Of a DNA stretch of 49,757 nucleotides, positions 1-10,893 are shown one piece after another. This DNA is from Fragilaria crotonensis (Eukaryota; Bacillariophyta; Fragilariophyceae; Fragilariales; Fragilariaceae): positions 1 through 49,757 of the forward strand of contig JAKSYS010000474.1 of the NCBI GenBank assembly GCA_022925895.1, written 5' to 3'. Position numbers and translations under genes: made by a program. Every line of letters starts with the position of its first letter. The first letter of the stretch is position 1. The notes beneath the pieces were generated by a model. That model did not search any database, was not told the DNA's origin, and worked only from the letters and a program-made list of their open reading frames with translations.

Positions 1-576
1 CTGCCAGGTACTGGAATACTGTATGGTCACAGATGAAAAACAAGTTAAACGTAGGCGCACATTCCTGGAGTCGTAGACTTGTACCCGCACAGTAATTAAC
101 TTCATGTGTTATGGTGTCACGCATCGGTGATCATGGAATAAATTTGAATCTTGCTGGGAGGTCCTGCGTACGAGATTTTTGTGTATCATCCACAACGGAA
201 AACTGTCATTTACCGGAAAATGATATACATGCCTATATAAAAATCATTGTCCTTGATTTCGGAAAGGCGTCTGTTGTACGGGATTTGTAGTGGGACAAAA
301 AAATATCGGTGCACGGGCCCGACCGAAAGGCGTCTCGTCGGGTGGGGTTTTGAAATCCGGCACTGCCCATCGTACTATATATATGATAAAGAAGACCGTC
401 GCATTACATTCTGTACTCTGTGTACTCTATGCTTTACCCCAGCACGGATTAAGCGCACCACTCATCACCAATTGAAGGAAGGAACATTCGTTGGGTTTGG
501 ATGAAAGCTAGAAAGAGCGACTGCTAGGGAACGTCGGTAGGGCGGCAACGAAACGACAGTGCTAACAAACGAACCA
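1..576. other. Intergenic / 5' flank, no gene seen
   Basis: No convincing coding sequence. The short open frames here have low-complexity or random-looking translations. An AT-rich patch near 375-390 (tatatatatg) could belong to a promoter for the kinase-like gene that follows, but nothing specific supports this. Confidence 0.5.
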
Positions 577-2069
577 ATGTTGCCGCTTGAAGATTCACCA
601 GGGTCAGTAGCAACGACAACGTCGTCATCAACACCTTCGTCTGCATCATCAACACCAGAGTCTCATTCACATCTCAAGCGACGATCGCATTGCACGACTC
701 CCATGTTGGATGTATCAGGTGTGCGGCAGCTAAAGTACTCGCCTCTCAGATCCCCGTCTACGTCTCCCCGTTCGAGGTCACCCGTCAACGGACGGAAAAT
801 TTCCTCGAGAACACTAAGGACGACAGCAACTCTGATCGCTCTTGTGGGGCTTCGCTCTTTGGCTCATTTTCTGTTTTAGTTGTTCCTGTCGATCTACATT
901 GGGTCGACGTCACTGAACAACAACATGTATCTCAGGGTAGTTGGGGTTCCACCATGGATGCTGCACCTAGGGTGGTCTACTTGGAAAGGACCGCCTTTGA
1001 GCCGATACGTCATCGCATCTTGCCAGATGATCCCACCTTGCATTCGCCTCCGGAAAGAGGCCACTGAAGAACAAAATATGAAGGCAGAGCATCATGACCC
1101 GGAATGTGTTCCCATGGCGAAATGGCAAACTCAGTCGTTTCCCAACTGCAATATCATTCATGAAATGGATTTACGCGAAGCTGCTGATGAAGAAGGAAAA
1201 AGTCATCAACGTTACAACTTCTTGGGACAGGCTGGTTTCGATCGACTTGGAAGTGGGACACTGACGGTGACGCATCTGTTGTATTGAAGACACTTCGACT
1301 CGATAGGGAATTCTTTGACGAGTATTATGATTTGCATCGACGAGATGCCGTTGCCATGGAACGATTGACATTCTCCTTTTGTGATGAATATTTATGGTTA
1401 TTGCGGTCAATCGGCTTTGAATGAACTCGCAGACTTTCAGTGGGATTCGCTAGAAAAGTTTGGTAAAAACCTGCGAGGTCAGTGGGTGCGGATGTTAACT
1501 TTCTGAAACTACAGCTGGCCGCGAGCGTGTCAGTAGGGCTGGCCCACGTTCACGAACTCGATGATCGCCCTTCCATGGTTCACTACGATATCAATCCTCG
1601 CAACATTGCTATTGTCGCTGGCGGCAAACCCAAGTTGAACGACTTTAATATTGCTGAATTTCTCCGTTACAATCCCACGACAAACAAAACATGTGGTTTT
1701 CGCAGTCGGCTACATGAGCCCTGGTGGCGGGCGCCTGAGGAGGTGACGATTGGAAGCAACAACTTGCTCGATGAAAGCGTTGACATTTACGCGTTGGGAA
1801 ATATACTTTTTCACATTCTCACCACCCATTCGCCGCGCGGCAAAATGAAGCGTGAAAGGATGGAAGACGTGCGGCAAGTGGTTGCGAAAGGAATTCGACC
1901 AACCTTGGCGCAAGAGTACACCAAAAGCAAGGATCCGTCTATTGTCGCAATCAGGAATGCCCTTTTCAAGTGCCAAGAGTTTGATCCCAAGAAACGGCCG
2001 ACAGCGCGTGAAATAGCAACGATGCTAATCAAGGTAGTTTCAGAGGTGAGGGCGAAGCGAAGAATTTAA
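577..2069 (+). pseudogene. Divergent protein kinase, frame-broken
   Basis: This is a protein-kinase-fold gene. The start is taken at the ATG at 577; a GTG-started longer frame exists but is less likely. A Ser/Thr-rich N-terminus is followed by a hydrophobic stretch that probably is a membrane anchor, and it contains an in-frame TAG at 877-879. A conserved module follows, with the motif CVPMAKWQ and then CNIIHEMDL (about 1110-1170), and then the kinase domain. The catalytic loop reads HYDINPRN (about 1580-1605), so HRD has become HYD. The magnesium loop reads DFN instead of DFG, and APE is present near 1732. Frame changes are needed near 1226, 1375 and 1480; the segment around 1370-1440 continues in another frame as a recognisable kinase N-lobe (IYGYCGQSALNE). 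The C-lobe runs intact to 2069. The layout resembles a large family of divergent kinases in diatoms. The HYD/DFN changes suggest weak or absent catalysis. Either it is a pseudogene or the assembly carries indels. Confidence 0.7.
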
Positions 2070-2091
2070 AAATAGATTCCAATTAACCTTG

Positions 2092-3285
2092 CTATGCCAC
2101 AACGTCAGAACAAAAATCCCAGCCAAGACCAATGAGACGATGGAACTCTCGTTCGATCTTTTGCCACAAGTCGGGATTAGACTCCCATGGATTCCTCCCG
2201 CCACCGAGTAGGTTTAGGGACTGAAGCGTCAATGTAGTGATGCTGTGAATCGCTTCAAGGCGTAACCACGGCTCGATATCCCCCAGTAGCTGGCATTCAG
2301 CTTCGTAAGTTTCCCAGATTGTGTCTGCCTGCTTTCTGTTGGCGCAAACCTTTCGTCCCATCAACAACAATTCAAAGCGTGCATCAGCGTATGCTGCTTC
2401 TTCCCAATCGAGAACGGAGGAGATGAACGTGTGGTTTTCACATCTATGAAAGATAAGGTTTTGAGGTTGACAATCCATGTGCACCAATACCCACGCAACA
2501 GGCTTAATCGTGGACACTTCCACATTCAACTTTGTGATGCATTTATGCAGTGTTTCAGTGACGGCCTGCCATTTCTCATTACTCCCGTCGCCGTTGGTCC
2601 TGATTGTCTCCACCATTCTAGAGTGAGCCGCTCGATACACAGCAACCATATCCGCAAACGTAATGGCCTGTCCATCACTAGACAGATCGCGCCAGTCTTG
2701 CTTCGGATTATTGGCAAGGTGCTGGTGTAGCGGTATCGTCACGGTCCTTAGCACTTCTAGCGCATACTCCTCAGCAAATTCCACCGGCACCCGCCCCCAC
2801 CGGGGGTGAGGTTCATCAAAACCAAATTCGTGCCTCACTTGTATCATCCCATTGATCCATTCCATTGTGTGCTTCCGATTTCCATCGAAATGCATCGAGT
2901 GTTCCCCGACGTACGAAAAAATGGCCCACGGGTAATCATGCGTGCTGGCATCAAAGTGCAGGACTTGCGGAATGGCCAGGTGCGGCAGCGCCTCGTAGGA
3001 GATGCGATAGGCTGCAACTTCAGCCCGCGCCAATCGCTCCGGTGAAGCTTCATTACTGTTCAAGTTCCACCATCGCGCAGATCCCCGCCATTGACGCACA
3101 ACCACGCGATTACCACCAGAACGGACAGCGTCGGACAATTGGTCGGGAAACGGGCGGGTGAAAGTAAGAATCCACACTTGCTGCTGTGCCGATTTGATCT
3201 CTTGAACTGCACATCCATTGTCAATCAAGCCTGGGTACTTCTCAGTCAGGTAGTGGAGCACATATTCTGGAATGACTGTTGCCAT
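2092..3285 (-). CDS. Aminoglycoside-phosphotransferase (APH)-family kinase-like protein
   Basis: A single-exon protein of 397 residues if it starts at the ATG at 3285, or 413 from an upstream in-frame ATG at 3333. The shorter form begins directly with the conserved part, so I prefer it. The fold is that of the APH/choline-kinase superfamily (PF01636). The Brenner-like catalytic loop reads HMDCQPQN (about 2460-2485), with Asp as base and Asn as metal ligand, and the downstream metal-binding DWE lies near 2410. An upstream segment reading PWAIFSYVGEH matches the hinge region of such kinases. Substrate is unknown: eukaryotic members act on small molecules or are orphans, so drug resistance should not be inferred. 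A hAT-type MITE sits about 130 bp upstream of the start and may lie in its promoter. The gene converges on the kinase-like gene, 22 bp separating the two stops. Confidence 0.8.
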   Translation of the reverse strand: MATVIPEYVLHYLTEKYPGLIDNGCAVQEIKSAQQQVWILTFTRPFPDQLSDAVRSGGNRVVVRQWRGSARWWNLNSNEASPERLARAEVAAYRISYEALPHLAIPQVLHFDASTHDYPWAIFSYVGEHSMHFDGNRKHTMEWINGMIQVRHEFGFDEPHPRWGRVPVEFAEEYALEVLRTVTIPLHQHLANNPKQDWRDLSSDGQAITFADMVAVYRAAHSRMVETIRTNGDGSNEKWQAVTETLHKCITKLNVEVSTIKPVAWVLVHMDCQPQNLIFHRCENHTFISSVLDWEEAAYADARFELLLMGRKVCANRKQADTIWETYEAECQLLGDIEPWLRLEAIHSITTLTLQSLNLLGGGRNPWESNPDLWQKIEREFHRLIGLGWDFCSDVVA

Positions 3286-3412
3286 TTCATAATGTTGCTT
3301 CCTCGGATTCTTTCCTTGGTGAGATCGTGACAAGGGTCAGGAGTCAGGAGTCAAGATTCAGGATCGAATCGTCGGGTGCTCACCTACAACTTGAACTGTG
3401 ATCAGTGATCAG

Positions 3413-3874
3413 CAGGGGTGTCCTATTTAAGGCGACCGGGCCGGCGCGCCTAGCAGCGCCTTAATTAGTTAATATAGGCGCTTTTTTGGACCTTCAAAAG
3501 GCGGTGTAAGGCGTGGGGTTATTCATGACTGTACAGAGCAGCTCGTCATCCCCACTTCAGTCCATCATGTAACACTGCCAACAGACCTCACAGCTCATGA
3601 ACAATCATGAAGTAACTCCGATTGAGTTCCAAGCCATAAAGCATCTTGCTACACGGATATACTGCTGTACAGCAGGTACTGTATCCATAGTCTACTGTAT
3701 GTTGTTATTATCTACTGGAGTACTGTCGTATATGCTACGAATGCTCCGTACAAACTACACGTACAATTCACATGATGGTATGTTTGTAGCGTAGAATCTA
3801 CAGGACCTTATTTAAGGCGCTATTTCAGGCTAAAAGGCGATTGGCATTAAGGCGCCCGCCTTAAATAGGACATG
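3413..3874. mobile_element. Non-autonomous hAT-type MITE with 8-bp TSD
   Basis: The 462-bp element is flanked by a perfect 8-bp direct repeat GTGATCAG at 3405-3412 and 3875-3882. Its left end starts CAGGGGTG and continues TCCTATTTAAGGCG. The right end is the inverted copy of this (CGCCTTAAATAGGACA...TG) and lacks only the CCCC of the terminal CACCCCTG. An 8-bp duplication and CAGGGGTG-like termini are hallmarks of the hAT superfamily. Copies of AGGCG or its complement crowd both ends (near 3430, 3475, 3500, 3508, 3817, 3835, 3850), as expected of subterminal transposase-binding repeats. No transposase is encoded, so movement would depend on an autonomous relative elsewhere. Confidence 0.85.
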
Positions 3875-4019
3875 GTGATCAGTCATTTCATTATCGCATG
3901 CCATACCCATGCTCTACCATGCGCCGATACGCCATCACATATCTTCATTAGTACCATATATGCATATGCATGTCTTTTGCGCCACCAACATCACCTTTCG
4001 TACCGTACTGTACATACTT

Positions 4020-4616
4020 TGTTAGAGATCTACTGTCACTCTGTCACACTGTCACTCGTAATTACTGTAAGGTTAAATACCATACGGTAATACGGTAGAC
4101 AGTCCTTTATTTTCCTTCGTCTGTCCGTGACTCGTGCCAGTAGTTCTGCGAATCAGAACTCTGGATCCCGCGACCACACAAGGAATTTAAATCATGTTGC
4201 CCTGAGTTTCCCTAAGTATTCAAATCTGTTATGTTGTCAATTTTATTGACAACACAACTTTACTATGGGATTCATAACTCAAACACCACTCAACAAGTGG
4301 GATTAAAGCAACATAACTTTTGTGAGACTCAACTAATATTGGAGATCTCACTTTCATTTTTCATCTACATTTTAACTTATAATTTCCACAAACCAAAAAC
4401 AGTAAAGGCCTTTACTACTTAGTTCTACATCTTCTACATATTTGTAACAACAAATCTACCATCATGGTCCACATCTTCAGGACTCCTACGCCCAAAGCTG
4501 GACGATCCGTCACGTTCGCTTCCTCTCCGTCAAGTCCGACGGCAGACTTCTAGGTCCTACTAACCTTAAGTCTACCGTCGGCCAGTACTCGCGTACCGAT
4601 CACACGAATACTGTCA
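4020..4616 (+). repeat. 5' LTR of large copia element
   Basis: Aligned by eye with the 3' LTR, it shows no substitutions and only four length differences: T3 versus T4, C1 versus C2, T5 versus T3 and C2 versus C3. It includes an ATG at 4464 that opens a frame continuing across the LTR end into the internal region. In this copy the C2/C3 difference (about 4527) breaks that frame; in the 3' LTR the same frame is open from 15583 to the LTR end. Confidence 0.93.
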
Positions 4617-7600
4617 TGGTTGCTCGCCTCGTACCACCGGTCCAAGGCTCTACCGTCGAGGAAAAATACTCGACCAATGTCTCCGATCATTGGTCGAATC
4701 TACCTACGGCCGTTAAGAACCTACGCTTAACTGCTATTAATTTCCCTCGCCTTTTGGATTCGCCAGCAACGGATTTAAACTCACCCTTGAAGGCAACAGA
4801 ACTTTTTAAGTCCACCATGCAGAACTTACCTCCGCCCTCCCTTGCCCCTCGCGCCTCTAGGTCCGCCTCCAAAGGCGCTAACCCTGACGCGTTCGACGCT
4901 AACGTCGACTACCCCGCCGAACTCGGCGCATCTCCTGTCCCTCCTGACACGCCCACCCATCCCGCCCTCTACAAAGGTGCCCTAGCCTATGGATCTCCGA
5001 AGAAATCCAAGCTCCCTCCCGTGTCCGTTACATCCCTTCTCCAACCACTACCCTGATGACGATCAGGATCTCCCAAACAACAAGAAGAAGAGGCGCACCT
5101 CTGAGAAAGGTCCCGCCTATTTTGACGTCTGCAAGTTAACCTCCGACGACATCGATGATATTATTGAAGAGGATCGCAACCTCCACCCGACGAGCGCAAG
5201 CAGCAGGCAGCTCCACCACAGCAGGACACTAAAGTTAGCCACAGGGCTACTTCTACCACCAAGAAGGCTGCAAAGATGCAGACCACTACAACCACAACTA
5301 CCATGGACAACTACTACAACAAAATGGGCGAAACTACAAACAAAAACGGTCCAACTACCTTACCTGCATCTACCAATGTTATGAGCAATAACATTGGACC
5401 TACTGATGTTTTACTACAGAGGAGCACACTACTACTGCCGCCAAGCGCCGCACTAACGAACAAACACAACGTAATCGATCTCACCGATGATACGAACGAC
5501 TTGAAAACGCCCCAGAAAGCTCCAAATTCGCCTCCCACGCTCACCTACAAGTCCAGAGCCAACACTCCAAGCATTCCAACCGCAAAAGTTACCACCTTGA
5601 CCAACTTTGCCCAACCTGCTCACAATCCAATTTTTCAAGCTCCCGGGTGCATGAATCCATCTGGCTTCACCACCCTTCAGAAGACATGCAAAGATCTCCA
5701 TGACTGTCTCTTTGCTCATCTTTTTAACCTCCCATTCCATCCTTCACCATCAAGGTATCAGCCTCCCAGCCAGAAAGCAATGCCAGGGAGAATCCAAAGA
5801 ACCTCCCACACTCATCCACCCCAGTCATCCTGGCCTGGAGTCAGAAATCGCCACTTTTACCCACAGAATTGCTTCCTTCGGTTATACTCCAACCCTCACT
5901 GAGTTTACTGGCTTTCTACAGCATCATGAGGACCTTGAAGACCTTGTCATAATTGCCATCAAGATGACTGGAGATGAACAGTTGATGCCCATTCTTGATT
6001 TGCTCATCCTCGTTCGCAGCGTAATCGGGCAACGAAACTCACACTCCGTGCCGCCAGCACACCGTATGGTCGACATCCTGGCCAAATTTGAGCGAATTCC
6101 GACAGATGGTTCTCGAGAAATGACTGTTCAAAATTTTCCCTCGCCCCCCGCGCGTATTGGTGGACGTCGACAACTCTGCAGCCTCGCGAACGCAAACTAT
6201 GACGTGTCATGACCGCAGTGCTGAACTCGGGACTCGTAATTTTTGTGCCGAAACTCCAGATTCCGTCCAAACTCCCTTCGCGTCAGCGCCACAGTCCCCC
6301 GACAACCGCCGTATTTACAGTCCGTGTTATCCCGAGACACCGTCCCCGCGTCCCAACTTCAATGACCATTCTGCCGATGACGCATCCACTCGACCATTTT
6401 CCCAGCCCGCTTCGCCTACCGATGACTCGTTTGATATCGACCCTTTTGTCCACTTTGCACCACGCGGCCCCCCCTAACTGCTGAAGAAAAGGCCTTGGAA
6501 TCGTACTGTGATGATGATGATACTGTCGAGTTTACTGTCGTGGACGGTACGGCGATCCAATCCAGTCCACCCCAGTGTGCCTACAGAGCCCACAATCCCA
6601 CTGATCCCAGCCTTTCCTCCACTTCCTTGAGTGTCCAGCATCCTGTTCCTATCAAATTGGAAGATTTACCCCTCTTCCCTGACTCTGATTGTGCTGATGT
6701 TGGTGAAAATTATTACTCCCCCAGTGATAATTCACCAACTAAGCCATCTGTTAACTTTTACCCTGCTTCTGACCCTGTTCCTGACCCTGAAGTCTTACCA
6801 GAAGTTGAAATCATGCCAGAACCCATGATCATTGAAAGCATTGAAGAGGAATTTGTGGAAGAAAGTGCAACTAACCCAATTTTGGAGGCACTTAATGAGC
6901 TACCCGACACAACAATTCAACAACCAGTCCGGATGCTACCCCCCACTTTTTCCTGAACCGCCCCTAAGGCATTTGAATCCTCTTGCCCCAGTTCACCACC
7001 GCCCTTATGCAATGTTCCAGGACCCAGCTCACCATCCATCGTCGGCCTTGATGTTCTCAGAAGCTACGCTGGACGACCCACTGAACGGTACCATCCATCT
7101 ACGCGACCTACCGCTTTGCATCGAAATCAGCACCACTATCGCAGCTTTCTGTCTCAACTTTCTCGCCGCTCCACCGGAAGTTCATCACATTCGCGACATC
7201 ACGTCATCCGACATGAAGCCTATATCGCGCCACATCACTCTCAGACACCAGATGCCAAGTCCTAACTCCCCTCTGTATTCCCGCGACGACAAGTTCTACC
7301 TACTCGGCATGATTCACACTCTGAACCGCGCTACCAACTTGCTAACCCAGCATTTCACAGACGAACAACGCTCCCTTTTTGACCTTCGGCATCCCGGATA
7401 AATACTACGACATCACCCGCGACTTCTACGAAAACCCTCCCTACTGCCCGATGGAAACGACATGTGCTGTCGGACTCATCTACGCGCTCCGACTCTACTA
7501 CATAACCCACCACCGCCACAGCACCTACCACCGACACGGTTTTCGCCAACACGACCTCTACCCGAAACATTTGTTCCAGATCGCAAAAGATATCAAGTCT

Positions 7601-9830
7601 ACCGCCGCCGCTCTAAGTTTGTTCCCTGATACCACTACTTTTCGGACGCTCCCTCGCTTTGCTAACCATGCCTTCTTTGAAGCCGATCTTTTCCCTACCT
7701 TTTGCATTCCTTATCGCGGATTGAAACGCTACCGGAAAATGTTTCGCGTGGACTTGAATTTCGCGCGCGAATCCTATCTTGTCGCATACACGAATTCTTT
7801 TCGATTGGACGACGAGGAACAACGATCGATTGCCTTGCGAACTGCCCAGACAATCATCCGCCTTGCCTTATTCGAACATGGTCTCATTAATCGCAAGACG
7901 CGACGACGATCGAGGGAACCAGAATTATCCAACAACCGCTTCCATATTGGCAACCTTCCACCTGCAGATCTATTCTTGTCCAACTTTGCAACCTGCTTCC
8001 CCATGATTACCAGGCCCTCCCTTGTTCAATTGGATCTTGATGATGTCAATGATGACACACTTGCAATCAACTATGTGGTCTGCCAACCTCTGGACTTCCT
8101 CCAACTGTTTACCCTGCAACCAACTGAAGCAAATGAGGAAACCTACTACATGGATGTCTACTCTGACCTCACTCCAGTCTCTACCAACGGCATCAACTTC
8201 TCGATTGACTTCCTTCCGCACTTCGAGTATATCCTCTACCGAGTTGCGCAACTTGTGAATCCAAAGGACCCGACCGGCATTCTCCCCAGGAACCATCCTC
8301 CTCCCCACGTTATCATGTTCCAAGGCTCCCCACTTGCGTCCAACTCCTACTCTAATGGTTCATCAACTGAGATTGCTAAACCTACAGCAAGAGCAGGAAT
8401 CTTCCCCACCACTTTCAACCATGATCAACAACCAATCATCAGCAACAGAGATGGAGAACCCTACAACAGATTGTCAGTCCAAGCTTTGTTCAAAGCCCAA
8501 CTTGCCAAACCAATTCTTTCCTATCACATTGGCGACCCGACTGGATTCCAACCAGCGCCGCTAACCTGCGTCGCCACCCTGATTCCAGTAAGTATCACGT
8601 CGCTCGCGATCCCAAAACGGTCCCCTTTTCCTGGCTATTCGCATGATACCAGTTTTCACAACTGGTCCACTTGAGGAATCCATCTATCAAGCCTGGGCAT
8701 TGCCACATCTCATTGATGCCCTCCGTGACCCTGAGATCCAACTTTTCAACAATCATCTTTCTTATTATTATAATGAGAAAGAGTCTCATCCTGAGTTTCC
8801 ATTCATTGATCAAATGGGACCTGATTCACCCTTTTCAGCCAATGGCTACAATGGTGAGTCTAGTCTACAATGTCTGTCTTATCCTGGTTGTTATGCTGGT
8901 TACTTACCTTTTTCTATCTGTGATAGCCTAGGCTGTCCCAATCAGATGGAATTAGTTACAAGTAACAACATAATTACCTTCCAACAGGATACAACTACAT
9001 TTTCTGGACCACATTTCGCATGTCTTGCCGTAAAAACTCGCCGTTCCGCTTTATTTTCCGATCCGACTCGAACCCCGGACCCCCAGCACGAAATTTCTGC
9101 ACAAAACGACCCACAAAACGAAAATCTTGCAGCAAACGAACCTGAAACTACAGTTTTCGCGCACGACGACCCCGACAGCGAAAATCCCACACAAAGTGAC
9201 ACTACCAGCGAAAATCCAACACAAAACGACGCGCACAGCACGGAAACTCACTCCCAACAGCTAATTTCCGACGCGGAAACTACATACGACGAACACGCAC
9301 AAGAAACTCAACAACTACCGGAACTCAACCAAATCTCGCGTTTTGCCACCAAACTCGCCCGAAACAAGCAGTTCACACACAAAACACCCTCTAATACCTC
9401 CAACTGCGAAATCATCAACTGGACCTCTAAAACGCTTTTCCGATGCATTTTCAGGCATTCTCACGCCGAAACGTAAAATTACCTCACGATCCGGCCACAA
9501 CCGACTCGAACCCACAACCTCCGATTTCAACAACTTTTTCGACGACGCCCAAAATTATACCTTCAAAAACTTACCACCCCGGAATTCGAACCCTCAACCA
9601 CCAAATCCGTCACAAAATCTTTCGCAACCCCAAACTCAACAAAGCAAAATTATTCAACCTCCCAATACGAAACCTACCAAATCTACACAAAAACGGCCAA
9701 TTCTGAAAATGATCACCAAACTCTCCAGAAACTCAAAAACTCGCTTCCGCACGCCCAACTCCGCGCCAGGCGACCCATGCCACCTTTGCATACCCACCAA
9801 CTGTCGACACCTTCTTTGACGACGACACCG
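4464..9830 (+). pseudogene. Extra coding region upstream of copia gag, function unknown
   Basis: A run of overlapping open frames covers about 5.3 kb, changing frame near 4527, 5040, 5210, 5880, 6160, 6480, 6900, 7390, 8650 and 9450. Each segment ends just after the next opens, the pattern expected of one long reading frame broken by indels. The longest intact piece is 7379-8674. I recognise no domain. Visible traits are Pro/Ser/Thr- and Asn-rich low-complexity stretches, acidic patches (DDDD near 6510; an EDRNL region near 5170), a structured-looking central part with alternating hydrophobic and aromatic residues (about 7380-8320), and short Glu/Asn/Thr repeats such as SENPTQ at 9175-9225. 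There is no CCHC, protease or transmembrane run. The probable start ATG at 4464 lies inside the LTR. Whether this is an N-terminal extension of gag or a separate captured gene cannot be decided here. Confidence 0.6.
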
Positions 9831-10893
9831 ATCATGACTCAGAGCAAGAGCCAAAACACATCCAGCAGACATCGCCTGACGCACTCATCCTCCACGCGAA
9901 CCGACTTCACTTATCCCCAATTGAAGACCTAACCAAGACGCTTTTGAAGTACGCCAAAAATGCAAACCTTCGCAAATTGGCTTACCCAACCGATCTTCAA
10001 GCACGCCGCCGCCATTTTAACACCTTCATCGACAACCTTCGAATTGTTTGCAACATTTCCCGTGGACGCGCCAAGTCTTTGATCTTTGGCCAAAACAAGT
10101 CTCTTATTCACACCCATTTGTTGGCACCGCACTTTACAACCTGATCTTTACAAACGTCTGCGACCCTTGCAAAAACACATCATTGATGGCCCACCAGACG
10201 CCCGCACCGCGATTCTTACTCTGCGCCATTGTGCACCGCTAACTCCTGATCACGTCGAGAGAACTCGCGAAGCCTTTGTTCTATCAAACAACCACATCAT
10301 GAAGTCGCCACCTCTTACCTAAACCGCATCCGCATCCTTACGCGCGACTGCTATCATGCTGGAATCCCCAACACCGACGCCGAACTCATCAAACGCACCG
10401 TTCGTGGTGGAAGCAATCACTCCTTTACGCCGCATCTTATCAACGCTTCGACGCCGATATCCGCCGAGCTGAACTAAGACGAAGCTCTGCCACCATTCGC
10501 CGAACTTGAGAGCCATCTCCTCAACATTGACGAATCCCGTGGTCTCACACTACCGTCTCAGAATCAACGCAACTACAATCAGCACGCACATTCTACCCGT
10601 CAACAATCTCACCATTTTCAATCGCGCCACCCCAAACTACCCATCGTGTTTTCACACAACGTCAACAACAAGCTTTCAGCTCCATCCTTCGCCCATATTC
10701 AAACCCTAATGGCAACAATCAAAACAGAAGTCATCCACCGAGACCACCGCAAAACCATTCGCGCCCGTTCCGACCTCCTACAAATCCTTCGCGACCACCT
10801 TTCAACAACCCGAATCAACGTCGCCCACCACCTCCTTCGCCTCGCCCATCCAACCAACCCCAACGGAACAATCGACCACCTTTCCGACCAACG
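9830..10893 (+). pseudogene. Copia gag (UBN2-like), frame-broken
   Basis: The capsid-type gag core of a copia element. Recognisable pieces lie in three frames. A helical segment with the motif HFNTFIDNLRIVC spans about 10012-10053. A segment with LYKRLRPLQKHIIDGPPDA lies near 10145-10200. A segment with TSYLNRIRILTRDCYHAGIP near 10312-10370 matches the copia gag pattern in which an L-N-R-(FIL)-R core precedes the C-terminal helices. A terminal FAELESHLLNID near 10495-10530 is also typical. At least three frame changes occur. It leads directly into the pol-containing frame, whose first residues carry the nucleocapsid knuckle. Confidence 0.7.

Noticed and set aside
877..879. Programmed readthrough of the TAG in the kinase-like gene
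   Set aside because: Three further frame breaks follow in the same gene, so decay or consensus error explains it better than recoding.
4617..4640. tRNA primer-binding site after the 5' LTR
   Set aside because: The first bases (TGG) fit, but the following sequence does not match an initiator-methionine tRNA 3' end convincingly.
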